This document shows, piece by piece, positions 24,683 to 32,187 of a stretch of 36,601 bases of DNA. Every line of letters begins with the position of its first letter. The stretch's first letter is position 1. Below the pieces are notes generated by a model. That model worked only from the letters and a program-made list of their open reading frames with translations. It was not told the DNA's origin and made no database searches. The DNA is taken from assembly GCA_018903255.1 (NCBI GenBank), contig JAHIQT010000143.1:1-36601 (forward strand), read 5' to 3'. The stretch comes from Bacillota bacterium (GTDB lineage Bacteria; Bacillota; Clostridia; Eubacteriales; Eubacteriaceae). The position numbers and the translations under genes are program-made.

Positions 24683-25081
24683 TTAACCCTTAACCGTTGG
24701 ATCGATGAGTTTACCATCAACCACAGTCATGGTATATTCATCTACAATTTTGCCTTGAGCCAAATGTTCAGCTACAACGCGGGCAACCTTTTCGGCATTC
24801 ATGTGCACATAGGTTACTTTATCATTGTTGCCATCATAAACTTCTACAATTGGTTCTAAGCGACATGATCCGATACATCCGGTTTGGGCAACAGTAACGT
24901 CAACCAAGTTCTTTGCTTCAACCTCTTCCATCAGTTTAACCATTACTGGTCGCGCGCCTGCAGCGATACCGCAGGTTGCCATTCCAACTACAACACGGTA
25001 GCCATCTTTGCCGTGTCGTAGGTTGATTTCGTTTAATTTCTTTTCACGAATCGCTTTTAGTTCTGCTAAGGACTTTGCCAT
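24683..25081 (-). CDS. hydD: Thioredoxin-like ferredoxin-type subunit HydD
   Basis: 132 residues from the ATG at 25081, with GGAGGAAGC just upstream; the start lies 16 bases inside the end of hydE. The fold resembles [2Fe-2S] thioredoxin-like ferredoxins: GMATCGIAAGARPVM, then TGCIGSCRLEPIVEV. Only three of the usual four cysteines are visible (one in ATCG, two in GCIGSC), so a canonical [2Fe-2S] cluster is doubtful. As I recall, HydD of Acetobacterium is part of the purified complex with no assigned function. Confidence 0.88.
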   Translation of the reverse strand: MAKSLAELKAIREKKLNEINLRHGKDGYRVVVGMATCGIAAGARPVMVKLMEEVEAKNLVDVTVAQTGCIGSCRLEPIVEVYDGNNDKVTYVHMNAEKVARVVAEHLAQGKIVDEYTMTVVDGKLIDPTVKG

Positions 25082-25638
25082 AATGCTTCCTCCATCATTT
25101 CTTGAATTTCTTTTAAACCCTCTGAAACGTATTCCCGGATCCAATTAAGAATGTCCGGTTCGTTTAACGATTCAACTTCCAGAGTCGCTTTAATTTCTTG
25201 TGTATTAAAAACAAATAGTTGATTGTTGTAGTCGTGTTCATAAATAAGATCCGCCGCTCCAAAAGACATGACCATCGTGAGAATTGTATCAGCCATATTC
25301 CCCAAGGGGACACGATCGATATGATCGCGCTTAAAGCTTGCAACCACCTTTGTGCCAACCCCTTGGGTTGAGCTTATCTCAAAGTATCCGCCGCATCCTT
25401 CAGCAGCTGCTTTGAACAAGGATAAACCCAGACCAACCTTACGGGTTGTTCGGGTTGTTACAAATGGATCTGTGATATTCTCAAGTCGATCGGCCGGTAT
25501 TCCGCAGCCATTATCCTTAATGATAATGGTGAGTTCATTGTTTGCCGTGGACTCGACAATAAACAGCTCAACAAGCTTTGCCTGAGCTCTGATGGAGTTT
25601 TGGGTGATATCCAAGATATGAAGGGACAACTCTTTCAT
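25066..25638 (-). CDS. hydE: GHKL-type ATP-binding protein HydE (hyd operon)
   Basis: 190 residues. The first 110 form a HATPase_c domain: N box SIRAQAKLVEL, G1 box DNGCGIP, then TTRTTRKVGLGLSLFKAAAE (G2 region) and GVGTKVVASF. No histidine phosphorylation domain or sensor domain is present, and the C-terminal 80 residues are of unknown type. It cannot be a complete histidine kinase. It sits between hydC and hydD and overlaps hydD, so it is made with the hydrogenase; the corresponding protein is, to my memory, not found in the purified A. woodii enzyme. A regulatory or assembly role is possible. The name hydE here is not the radical-SAM maturase HydE. Confidence 0.85.
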   Translation of the reverse strand: MKELSLHILDITQNSIRAQAKLVELFIVESTANNELTIIIKDNGCGIPADRLENITDPFVTTRTTRKVGLGLSLFKAAAEGCGGYFEISSTQGVGTKVVASFKRDHIDRVPLGNMADTILTMVMSFGAADLIYEHDYNNQLFVFNTQEIKATLEVESLNEPDILNWIREYVSEGLKEIQEMMEEALWQSP

Positions 25639-25647
25639 AATCGTTAA

Positions 25648-26118
25648 CTAGTATTTTTCTATGATACCTGCAATATCATCTAAAACTAAACGTCCGTAAA
25701 CATCTTCATTAACGGTTAAGACCGGTGCTAAACCACATGCTCCAATACATCGCGTTGCATCAACCGACCATTTGCCATCTTCAGTTGTATCGCCAACCTG
25801 GGTTCCCAGAATACTGTTAACTTTGTCAATAATTGGTTGTGCCCCTCGTACATAACAAGCGGTTCCTAAACAAATTCCAATTTTGAATTTCCCCTTTGGC
25901 GTCAGGTTAAATTGAGAATAAAATGTTGCCACACCGTAGACCTCAGTTAAGGGCATCCCTAACTCATCTGCAATGGTTCCCTGTAGTTCAAGTGGTAAAT
26001 AGCCGTATTTTTCCTGGGTTTCCTGCAGAATCTGCATTAAACAACCTGGTACTTCTCTGTGCTCGGCCACTATTGCCTTTACTACGTCCAAATTTTCAAC
26101 TGGTATTAATTCAGCCAA
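25648..26118 (-). CDS. hydC: NuoE-like [2Fe-2S] subunit of the bifurcating hydrogenase
   Basis: 156 residues. The N-terminal helical part contains PGCLMQILQETQEKYGYLPL and VYGVATFYSQF, typical of NuoE/HydC. The thioredoxin-like part has the four cluster ligands in CLGTACYVRGA and CIGACGLAPV. It passes electrons to or from HydB. The start codon is TTG at 26116-26118, with a strong AGGAGG eight bases upstream and no better alternative. It is the first gene of the hyd operon; hydE starts nine bases after its stop. Confidence 0.95.
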   Translation of the reverse strand: MAELIPVENLDVVKAIVAEHREVPGCLMQILQETQEKYGYLPLELQGTIADELGMPLTEVYGVATFYSQFNLTPKGKFKIGICLGTACYVRGAQPIIDKVNSILGTQVGDTTEDGKWSVDATRCIGACGLAPVLTVNEDVYGRLVLDDIAGIIEKY

Positions 26119-26185
26119 TTTTCAAACCTCCTAATTAAATCGTGCAAACCTTTACGCATTTGATTGCATGTTTTCTAACGAAGTC

Positions 26186-26224
26186 ATTATAACATATAAC
26201 CAAAATTTTCGTTATATTTATAAC
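26186..26224 (-). promoter_or_regulatory. Probable extended -10 promoter and palindrome upstream of hydC
   Basis: On the minus strand TGTTATAAT gives an extended -10 with a perfect TATAAT (plus-strand 26186-26191), about 68 bases before the TTG start. The expected -35 position reads TAACGA, a poor match. A perfect palindrome, GTTATATTTATAAC (26211-26224), overlaps that -35 position and could be an operator. It does not match the clostridial Rex consensus closely. Confidence 0.6.
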
Positions 26225-26343
26225 AGATAAATTTTTACTCATTTTAACCTAAATATTAATGAAAACCTTTAACACGAAGGGTTTTTGAAGTAAAATTTAT
26301 ACTCTTTTGTTTTTATTTTTGTAAAGGTGTAATAATTTTGCAC

Positions 26344-26380
26344 AAAAAAAAACGGGAATTTTTAAAATACCCGTTTTTTT
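26344..26380 (-). terminator. Rho-independent terminator after the PHP gene
   Basis: AAAACGGG and CCCGTTTT arms (26349-26356 and 26370-26377) with a 13-base AT-rich loop and a run of nine T on the minus strand. It separates the HydS-like module from the hyd operon promoter. Confidence 0.85.
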
Positions 26381-26386
26381 CATCAA

Positions 26387-27115
26387 CTAACCCAGATAGT
26401 CAATCAGGGTTTGCCGCCGCATATCCGGCAGTTCCAAAAAGTATTGCCGCTCAGCGATGTCTTCCAATTGATGGGCGTCGGAGCCATGGATAAACTGATA
26501 GTCCTTAAAGAAGCGAAAATTTGCAAGAACCTTCTCAAAGCTTTGATTCTTTGATACTTCACAGGTTTTGACGTCCAGTTCCAGCGGAATAAAGCCCAGC
26601 GAGGCAATAATACTATAAGACTTGCGGTCGATATGGGCCGGAACCAGAATCCCGCCCAGATCCGTGACGATTTGCCAAAGCTTTTCGACCCCAATGTCGG
26701 TGGCTGATATCAGTAGCTTGTCGATTTCACCGATGATCTGATCATGCTCGTCCATAATGATTTGCGGGCCAAATATTTCCTTTTGATTACTGACATCGGG
26801 GAGGTGTTGATAAATAATTTCATCGAGTGCCATCGCCGCTTCAAGGGTCGGCAGATAGGCCAGGATATGGGCCTCTTCTTTGGTCGTCACTTCGATTCCC
26901 GGGAGGATACAAAGCCCGATTTCGGTTTCTTTTGCCAATTCTTTTGCCACCGCCATGATTGCCGGTAAATTCTTTGCTGAATTATGATCGGTAACCGCAA
27001 TAAAATCCAGCTCTTTGATGAGTGCCATATTCACAATGTTATTGGGGGTCATCTCCGCTTGACCACAGGGGGATAAGAGCGAGTGAATGTGCAAATCTAT
27101 GGCTACCTTTTCCAT
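26387..27115 (-). CDS. PHP-domain metal-dependent phosphoesterase, 242 aa
   Basis: Metal-site motifs are DLHIHSLLSPCG at residues 7-18, VTDHNSAKN, PGIEVTTKEEAHIL, PAHIDRKSY and HGSDAHQLED near the C-terminus. It belongs to the PHP superfamily and is closest in style to small nucleotide or oligonucleotide phosphoesterases; the substrate is unknown. Its ATG directly follows the TAA of the DRTGG gene (TAAATG), so the two are cotranslated. It is the last gene of the HydS-like module. The middle region EIIYQHLPDVSNQKEIFGPQ carries no metal ligands. Confidence 0.88.
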   Translation of the reverse strand: MEKVAIDLHIHSLLSPCGQAEMTPNNIVNMALIKELDFIAVTDHNSAKNLPAIMAVAKELAKETEIGLCILPGIEVTTKEEAHILAYLPTLEAAMALDEIIYQHLPDVSNQKEIFGPQIIMDEHDQIIGEIDKLLISATDIGVEKLWQIVTDLGGILVPAHIDRKSYSIIASLGFIPLELDVKTCEVSKNQSFEKVLANFRFFKDYQFIHGSDAHQLEDIAERQYFLELPDMRRQTLIDYLG

Positions 27116-27448
27116 TTAAATGCCGGCGTTTCCTAAAATCTTACAGACTTCGTAGGCGTTCAGACCGGTAATGATAATCGGGATATCTTCGATAATGGCC
27201 CGTTCTAGCGTGCTTTCTTCGACTTCGGCACCTTCTGGAATAATCACACAGGTCATTTCCAGCAGGGTTGCCACCGCAATGATATTAACATGGGTCTGAA
27301 TCGTGACCCAGGCACATCCCTTGCCGGCATTGGCCATGACCCAGCTGAGTAAATCGCCGACATAACCACTGTCAATAACCCCTTCAATGCCCACCTGGGG
27401 ATTGAGACACTTGAATTCCTTGTTGTTTAATAAGTCACTTACCTTCAT
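27116..27448 (-). CDS. DRTGG-domain protein, 110 aa (HydS module, second copy)
   Basis: A single DRTGG-like domain: KVSDLLNNKEFKCLNPQ at the start, then GYVGDLLSWVMANAGKGCAW and a hydrophobic strand pattern ending ITGLNAYEVCKILG. DRTGG domains occur with CBS domains and in phosphotransacetylases and are thought to bind small ligands. AAAAGGAG precedes the ATG. It lies 116 bp after the HydS-like gene; the gap contains a perfect 16-bp palindrome. Confidence 0.82.
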   Translation of the reverse strand: MKVSDLLNNKEFKCLNPQVGIEGVIDSGYVGDLLSWVMANAGKGCAWVTIQTHVNIIAVATLLEMTCVIIPEGAEVEESTLERAIIEDIPIIITGLNAYEVCKILGNAGI

Positions 27449-27507
27449 TCGTTTTCTCCTTTTAATTTTATCTCATTAATCGTTTTTGTCACGTGATGGA
27501 GGCGACT

Positions 27508-27523
27508 ATCGCTGAGCAGCGAT
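27508..27523. other. 16-bp palindrome between the HydS-like gene and the DRTGG gene
   Basis: ATCGCTGAGCAGCGAT, with a 7-bp arm on each side of a two-base centre. No T tract follows. It could be an operator, a processing site or a weak attenuator within the operon. Confidence 0.45.
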
Positions 27524-27564
27524 CAAGCCCTCGTCCGAAAAAGCGTTAAGTTGTTTTTTAGTCT

Positions 27565-28908
27565 TTATTCTTTCTTGATCAGCGGTTTTTCAGTCGGGTG
27601 TTCCACCTGCAGTAATTCATTCGTCAAAACAGAGAGATCCCGGACCCGGTCTTTTAAGACAAAGACACAGTCAATTTCTTTGGCTTTTCCAGCCACGATA
27701 TCTTCGGCCAGCGCCCGGCAACCGGGCGAACCACAGGATCCGCAATCCAGACCGGGTAGTTTGGTTTCGAGGATTTCGATCTGCTTCATTTTTTCGATCG
27801 CCTTATTGAGATCCTGATCGAGCGGTTCTGGACTACGGGGATTAATCCGCTCTTTAATGTGCATCATTCCAGAATTATAAATGCTTTTGACGTAGTCATC
27901 GGACATGTGCACAATCGAGGTCTGTCTCATTTTTTTGGCACGATCCTGGATGTACATTTTGGCGACATAATTATTCTCAACCGTCAGGCAACCACCAACA
28001 CAGCCGCCGATACAGGCCAGGCCTTCAAAAAATTCGATCGTATCGAGTTTACCACATTCAATTTCTTCTAAGACATTAATCACGTTTTGAATACCATCGA
28101 CATGGAGGACGTTTTTATTTTTCAAGTAGTCGCTTTCGCCACCGGTCAAAGCCCAGGTGCAGGATTCGGGGGTGGTATTGTGAATCCCTTCCTGGAGCGG
28201 ACAAGAGCCGATCTGGCTGGCCAGGTCGCTGTAGATATCTTTGATCGCGATGGCACCATCGATCTGATCGTACTTGTCATATTCGCTGGCGGCCGGATTA
28301 TTGATCATCGTCGCCTTGGCGGCGCAGGGCGTAATAAAAAACATGCCAACATCACTGTTTTTGTATACCCCTTCTTCTCTGATCCGCTTTCTGATCAGTC
28401 GGGCGGTCATCGCCATCGGCGATTTGAGCCGGCAGATATTGTCGGTAAGCTCCGGAAAGCGCACCTGAATCAGCTTGACAACGGCCGGACAGGCTGACGA
28501 AATCAGTGGTTTGGGATAGCGTTTGGCATGGTACTCATACTTTAGCGCCTGACCAACGATCTCGGCGCCATAGGCCACCTCGACGACCTCATCAAAGCCC
28601 AGCGCCTTAACCGCTGAGAGAATTTGATCGATCGAATACTTGGGTTTAAACTGGCCAATGATGGCTGGTGCCACCAGGGCGACCCGATATTTAAAACTAT
28701 CTTTTTTTGAAAGCGGATCGGTTTTTGCCAGTTTGGCATGATGGGGACAGATTCGGATACACTCACCGCAATCAATGCATTTAGACTCATTGATAATCGC
28801 CTTGCCACCGCGCACCCGGATCGCCCCGGTCGGACAGCTTCTCAGACAGGTGGTGCAGCCGAGACATTTTTCCTCATCAAGGTATACAGAATGAAGTAAT
28901 TTTTCCAT
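27565..28908 (-). CDS. HydS-like putative sensory [FeFe] hydrogenase, 447 aa
   Basis: Two N-terminal [4Fe-4S] motifs ([11 protein letters not shown] at 15-25, [11 protein letters not shown] at 44-54) precede a short H-cluster domain: L1 SSACPAVV with Cys140, L2 TPCAAKA with Cys195, L3 [12 protein letters not shown] with Cys299 and Cys303. The C-terminal part has a further Fe-S domain (CGSCGSPGC, 389-397, and a later Cys). There is no [2Fe-2S] domain and no PAS domain. Ala stands at the first Cys position of the classical TSCCP loop. As I recall, the sensory HydS of Thermotoga maritima, encoded near its bifurcating hydrogenase, lacks the proton-relay Cys in the same way. The setting among ATPase and DRTGG genes also favours sensing over bulk H2 turnover. 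Confidence 0.85.
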   Translation of the reverse strand: MEKLLHSVYLDEEKCLGCTTCLRSCPTGAIRVRGGKAIINESKCIDCGECIRICPHHAKLAKTDPLSKKDSFKYRVALVAPAIIGQFKPKYSIDQILSAVKALGFDEVVEVAYGAEIVGQALKYEYHAKRYPKPLISSACPAVVKLIQVRFPELTDNICRLKSPMAMTARLIRKRIREEGVYKNSDVGMFFITPCAAKATMINNPAASEYDKYDQIDGAIAIKDIYSDLASQIGSCPLQEGIHNTTPESCTWALTGGESDYLKNKNVLHVDGIQNVINVLEEIECGKLDTIEFFEGLACIGGCVGGCLTVENNYVAKMYIQDRAKKMRQTSIVHMSDDYVKSIYNSGMMHIKERINPRSPEPLDQDLNKAIEKMKQIEILETKLPGLDCGSCGSPGCRALAEDIVAGKAKEIDCVFVLKDRVRDLSVLTNELLQVEHPTEKPLIKKE

Positions 28909-28926
28909 ATCTGACCTTCTTCCTGT

Positions 28927-29343
28927 TTATACTAAAAATTTCATGATAATTTTTGTACCCTCACCAATTTTTGATGAGATCGCAAAATTATCGGCGTTGT
29001 TTTTCATATTGGGCAGACCCATTCCCGCACCAAAGCCCATTTGCCGGACTTCATCACCGGCGGTTGACCAGCCTGCTGTCATCGCCAGATCAATATTGGC
29101 AATACCCGGTCCAATATCTTCAATCGTTAACATCAATTCTTCCTCACCTACCTCCAGGGTTATTTTTCCGCCATCGGAATGGATCGCTAAATTCATTTCA
29201 CTTTCGTAACCGGCAATCGAAACCTTCCTGATCACCTTATTGGAAACCCCCAATTGCTGCAACGTCCGTTTAATCTTTCTTGATGCTTCGCCGGCAGTAT
29301 CAAAATCGCCCCGGGCTACTTCAAAGACGAGTTCATAACTCAT
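28927..29343 (-). CDS. GHKL ATPase, SpoIIAB/RsbW-like, 138 aa
   Basis: A single HATPase_c domain: N box SIAGYESEMNLAIHSDGG, G1 box IEDIGPGIANID, then GFGAGMGLPNMKNNAD (G2 region) and GEGTKIIMKF. The size and lack of other domains resemble anti-sigma kinases such as SpoIIAB and RsbW. Its ATG overlaps the stop of the DRTGG gene upstream (ATGA), and the HydS-like gene starts 18 bp downstream, so the three products are made together. No anti-anti-sigma (STAS) partner or matching sigma factor is encoded in the unit. It could phosphorylate a distant target or act as an ATP-dependent adaptor. Confidence 0.88.
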   Translation of the reverse strand: MSYELVFEVARGDFDTAGEASRKIKRTLQQLGVSNKVIRKVSIAGYESEMNLAIHSDGGKITLEVGEEELMLTIEDIGPGIANIDLAMTAGWSTAGDEVRQMGFGAGMGLPNMKNNADNFAISSKIGEGTKIIMKFLV

Positions 29344-29690
29344 CTGAGATGAGCTCCTTTAAGACCATTTTTATAAAGAATGCCGCAACATTCAAAAAGA
29401 ATATACTTGGTCGACATAACCAGAAGATTTCGTTCTTTTGCCATTTCGATCATTTCCTGGCTGGGCATTTTATCCCGGACAAAGATAATGCTGTTCATAT
29501 TGGCCATGTCGGCGGTGTTGAGTACCTGTTTGTTGACCAGGCCGGTGAGCAGAATGGCATCTTCTTTAGCAAAGCACAGCACATCACTCATCAGATCACA
29601 GCCAAATCCGGAATGGACTTCTTCTTCCAGATGGCTCTCGCCGGATAAAACAACCGCATCGAGCAGGTCTCTTACTAGACTTAATTTCAT
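29340..29690 (-). CDS. DRTGG-domain protein, 116 aa (HydS module, first copy)
   Basis: Start at 29690, with AAAGGAGAACC upstream; a longer frame runs another 18 codons but lacks a ribosome site. The sequence LSLVRDLLDAVVLSGESHLE, GFGCDLMSDVLCFAKED and LLTGLVNKQVLNTADMANMN fits the DRTGG fold, with three cysteines including a CC pair near the end (FECCGIL). It differs clearly from the second DRTGG protein of the unit. It is the first gene of the HydS-like operon and is coupled to the GHKL ATPase. Confidence 0.82.
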   Translation of the reverse strand: MKLSLVRDLLDAVVLSGESHLEEEVHSGFGCDLMSDVLCFAKEDAILLTGLVNKQVLNTADMANMNSIIFVRDKMPSQEMIEMAKERNLLVMSTKYILFECCGILYKNGLKGAHLR

Positions 29691-29721
29691 CGAAGGTTCT
29701 CCTTTGTTCGTTATTGTTATT

Positions 29722-29751
29722 ATTGTAAAGGATTTCTTGTGCATTTAGCAA
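29722..29751 (-). promoter_or_regulatory. Probable promoter of the HydS-like operon
   Basis: On the minus strand TTGCTA (29746-29751), an 18-base spacer and TACAAT (29722-29727), about 32 bases before the start codon at 29690. Both boxes are fair matches to the sigma-A consensus. Confidence 0.6.
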
Positions 29752-29784
29752 GGTCTTTAGTCTTTTTTATTCCAATAATTGTCA

Positions 29785-29805
29785 GGCGAGCCAGCAATGC
29801 TCGCC
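29785..29805. other. GC-rich hairpin between yhaN and the HydS-like operon
   Basis: GGCGAGC and GCTCGCC arms (7 bp) around CAGCAAT. No T tract follows on either strand, so it is not a classical terminator. Confidence 0.5.
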
Positions 29806-29880
29806 CCGACATAATAATCGCGCTGGTTTATTTCTGTTTTAATCCTATTTTATTCGACTCGGTAAAGCCGCTCGGCGGCC

Positions 29881-32187
29881 TTACAAATTTATTTTATGAT
29901 AGTCCGCGCCCAATGATTTTAACAGCTTTTCTTCATCCTCGTCACAGGTGAAGAGGATAATCTGACGTTTGCAGGCCAAGTCTGCGAGCAGTTTAAGGGC
30001 CTCGGTTTTGCGCTGTCGGTCATACCTGACAAAGGGTTCATCCAAAATAAAGGGCATCTGATCACCGATTCGCTGGCCGATTCCATAGCGAAAGGCAAAG
30101 TGTACCTGATCCATGGTTCCAGCACTTAATTGCTCGGCATCCTTAAAATCGCCGCCCTTGGGATCGACGACCTTGAGCTTCATCGTTTCATCAATTTTTA
30201 CCCCCTTATAGTGCTGGGTGATGGTCTCAAGGATCGCGCCGATATTTTTGTTGAGCTCCGGCACTGATTCCCGGTGGCTATCCTTCTGGATCCGGGCCAG
30301 AACCGCTAGCGCTGCGTTACAGGCTTGGATTTCTAAATCAAAGGCCTGGATTTGAGCATCCAGCGATTTAATCGTTTCTTGAATTTCGACTGGTAGGCCA
30401 ATGCCTTCGGTGAGGGCACTGTTTTCACCTTCCAGCCGGGCAATCTCTTTTCCCAGACTGAGAAGGTCTGCGGATTTTGGCGAGGCTTTCTGCCAGACCG
30501 CTTGTCCGGCATCGGTTTTTCCGCCGTTGACGGTTTCCAGCAGATTTTCAAGCAGGCGGAGGTTACCGTTGAAGCGGATTTTAAGTTCTTCCAACTGCTG
30601 TCCTTTTTCACAGCGTTCGGCATATTCGGCAATGTCTTTGACCTGATACTGAGCCAGTTTTTTCTCGAGCTCGCGGATAATGCCGCGACGCTGCTCAAAA
30701 AGCACCTCATAACCGGCCTGGTGGCGGGAATGCTGAACAATAATCAATTCCCCTTCGTTTTGCAGCTGTTCCAGTTCTTTCTGGTTGCGGACAATTTTTT
30801 TATAATAACTATCCAAACTCGGCGCGTCAGTCAATTGGTACTTGGCCAATATTTCGTCTTGAATCGGAATCAGCTTTTTCTCTTTTAAGATCTGCCGCTT
30901 TTTAAGCGTTGCCGAGACCCCATAACTGAGACCAACAACACCAGCAATAGCCAGTGCGGCTCCCACCGTTAAGGACAGGTTTTCAATCCCCTGACTGGCT
31001 CCCATCAGCCCGATATTGGCCATTCCCACCAGCCCCATCCCCAACAAGGTTACCAGGCTGGCGATGATATTGATGAGAATGTTTGATTTTTTATCGACGG
31101 CTTCCACTTCTACCTGTTCTTTTTTAAACAGCTCATAATCTTCAGTGATGCCTTCGACGGTATGTGGCCCCAGGGCGCTACGCTTTGTGGCTTCTTTCTG
31201 CCTGATCGCCTTAAGATGTTCGGAGGCATCGGTCATTTCCTTTTCGATGTAATTCATCTGATCAGAGAGCCGTTCAGCCTGATTCTTGATCGCTTTTAAG
31301 CCCTCTAAAATCTTGTAACTATAGCCCTCATAGACCTGGTCTTCGCGGATTATTTTAGACAGGCGGTTATTTTCTTTTTCCAGTTTGTTTATTTTTTCAT
31401 AGCTCAAAAGCAGCTCTTTTTTACGCTTAACCACCGATTCCTGGCTAAGGTACTCATTCTCTGCTTCAATGCGTTTCATCAACTTTTGATTCTGGGTGAT
31501 TTTTTCCTGGTTTTCAGCCACCTTGGCATAGGCTGCCTCAGCTTCTTTTAATAATCCCTGGAGTTCATCGCGTTCTCTGATGGCGGCACCGATTCTTGAT
31601 TTACTTTGGCCGGAACGGCCGATCTGGTTCTTTTTTTCTTCTAATCGTCGGGCGATGCCTTTAAAATTAATCTCGATCCCACTGGAATTCTGCATCTCGA
31701 TGTAGGAATCCCGGACTTCGTCCTGGCTGCGGGATTCGTTATCGTGGAGGTTCTGACGCATGTTAACGGTGTTATTGTAAATCACCGTGGTCATCCCAGT
31801 ATCTAGCGGCAGATGCTGGCGAATCACGCCATCGTATTTAAATTGATCGTTGATTATTTTTCCGGTACTGTTATCGTAGATAAATAAGGAATCTTTGGCT
31901 CTTAAAAAATTCCGCTCCAGCCGGATTTCCTGGCCACTGTCCTGATAAACCAGGGAACCGCTGTAGTCGAATTGATTCCAGGGCATATATTTTTGATATT
32001 CGTCGCTGTAGGTTTTCTTTTTGCGGTAGGGCTTGTAAAACCCGAAAAACATCCCCTGAATAAAGGTTTGCAGGGTTGTTTTGCCGGCCTCGTTTTTGCC
32101 ATAAATCAGGTTAAGCCCCGGTTTGAGCTCGATCGTCTGGTCTTTGAATTTTCCAAAGGCTTTAATTGACAGGGTTTTTATTATCAC
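29881..32187 (-). CDS. yhaN: YhaN-like SMC/SbcC-type ATPase, 768 aa
   Basis: Walker A is IYGKNEAGKTTLQ at about 29-41. Long coiled coils surround two predicted membrane helices near residues 370-425 (ASLVTLLGMGLVGMANIGLM and TVGAALAIAGVVGLSYG). The C-terminal ABC signature is EQLSAGTMDQVHFA, Walker B is MPFILDEPFVRYD. The central membrane hairpin separates YhaN from SbcC. With YhaO it probably forms a membrane-associated Rad50/Mre11-like nuclease complex. The start is GTG, sharing one base with the yhaO stop (TAGTG), so translation is coupled. Confidence 0.9.
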   Translation of the reverse strand: MIIKTLSIKAFGKFKDQTIELKPGLNLIYGKNEAGKTTLQTFIQGMFFGFYKPYRKKKTYSDEYQKYMPWNQFDYSGSLVYQDSGQEIRLERNFLRAKDSLFIYDNSTGKIINDQFKYDGVIRQHLPLDTGMTTVIYNNTVNMRQNLHDNESRSQDEVRDSYIEMQNSSGIEINFKGIARRLEEKKNQIGRSGQSKSRIGAAIRERDELQGLLKEAEAAYAKVAENQEKITQNQKLMKRIEAENEYLSQESVVKRKKELLLSYEKINKLEKENNRLSKIIREDQVYEGYSYKILEGLKAIKNQAERLSDQMNYIEKEMTDASEHLKAIRQKEATKRSALGPHTVEGITEDYELFKKEQVEVEAVDKKSNILINIIASLVTLLGMGLVGMANIGLMGASQGIENLSLTVGAALAIAGVVGLSYGVSATLKKRQILKEKKLIPIQDEILAKYQLTDAPSLDSYYKKIVRNQKELEQLQNEGELIIVQHSRHQAGYEVLFEQRRGIIRELEKKLAQYQVKDIAEYAERCEKGQQLEELKIRFNGNLRLLENLLETVNGGKTDAGQAVWQKASPKSADLLSLGKEIARLEGENSALTEGIGLPVEIQETIKSLDAQIQAFDLEIQACNAALAVLARIQKDSHRESVPELNKNIGAILETITQHYKGVKIDETMKLKVVDPKGGDFKDAEQLSAGTMDQVHFAFRYGIGQRIGDQMPFILDEPFVRYDRQRKTEALKLLADLACKRQIILFTCDEDEEKLLKSLGADYHKINL

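Noticed and set aside
25066-25638. Complete two-component histidine kinase
   Set aside because: Only the ATP-binding domain is present; there is no phosphorylatable His domain, no sensor and no response regulator gene.
26119-26340. Riboswitch in the hyd leader
   Set aside because: The region is AT-rich and I could not find a known aptamer pattern; only a promoter and a palindrome can be supported.
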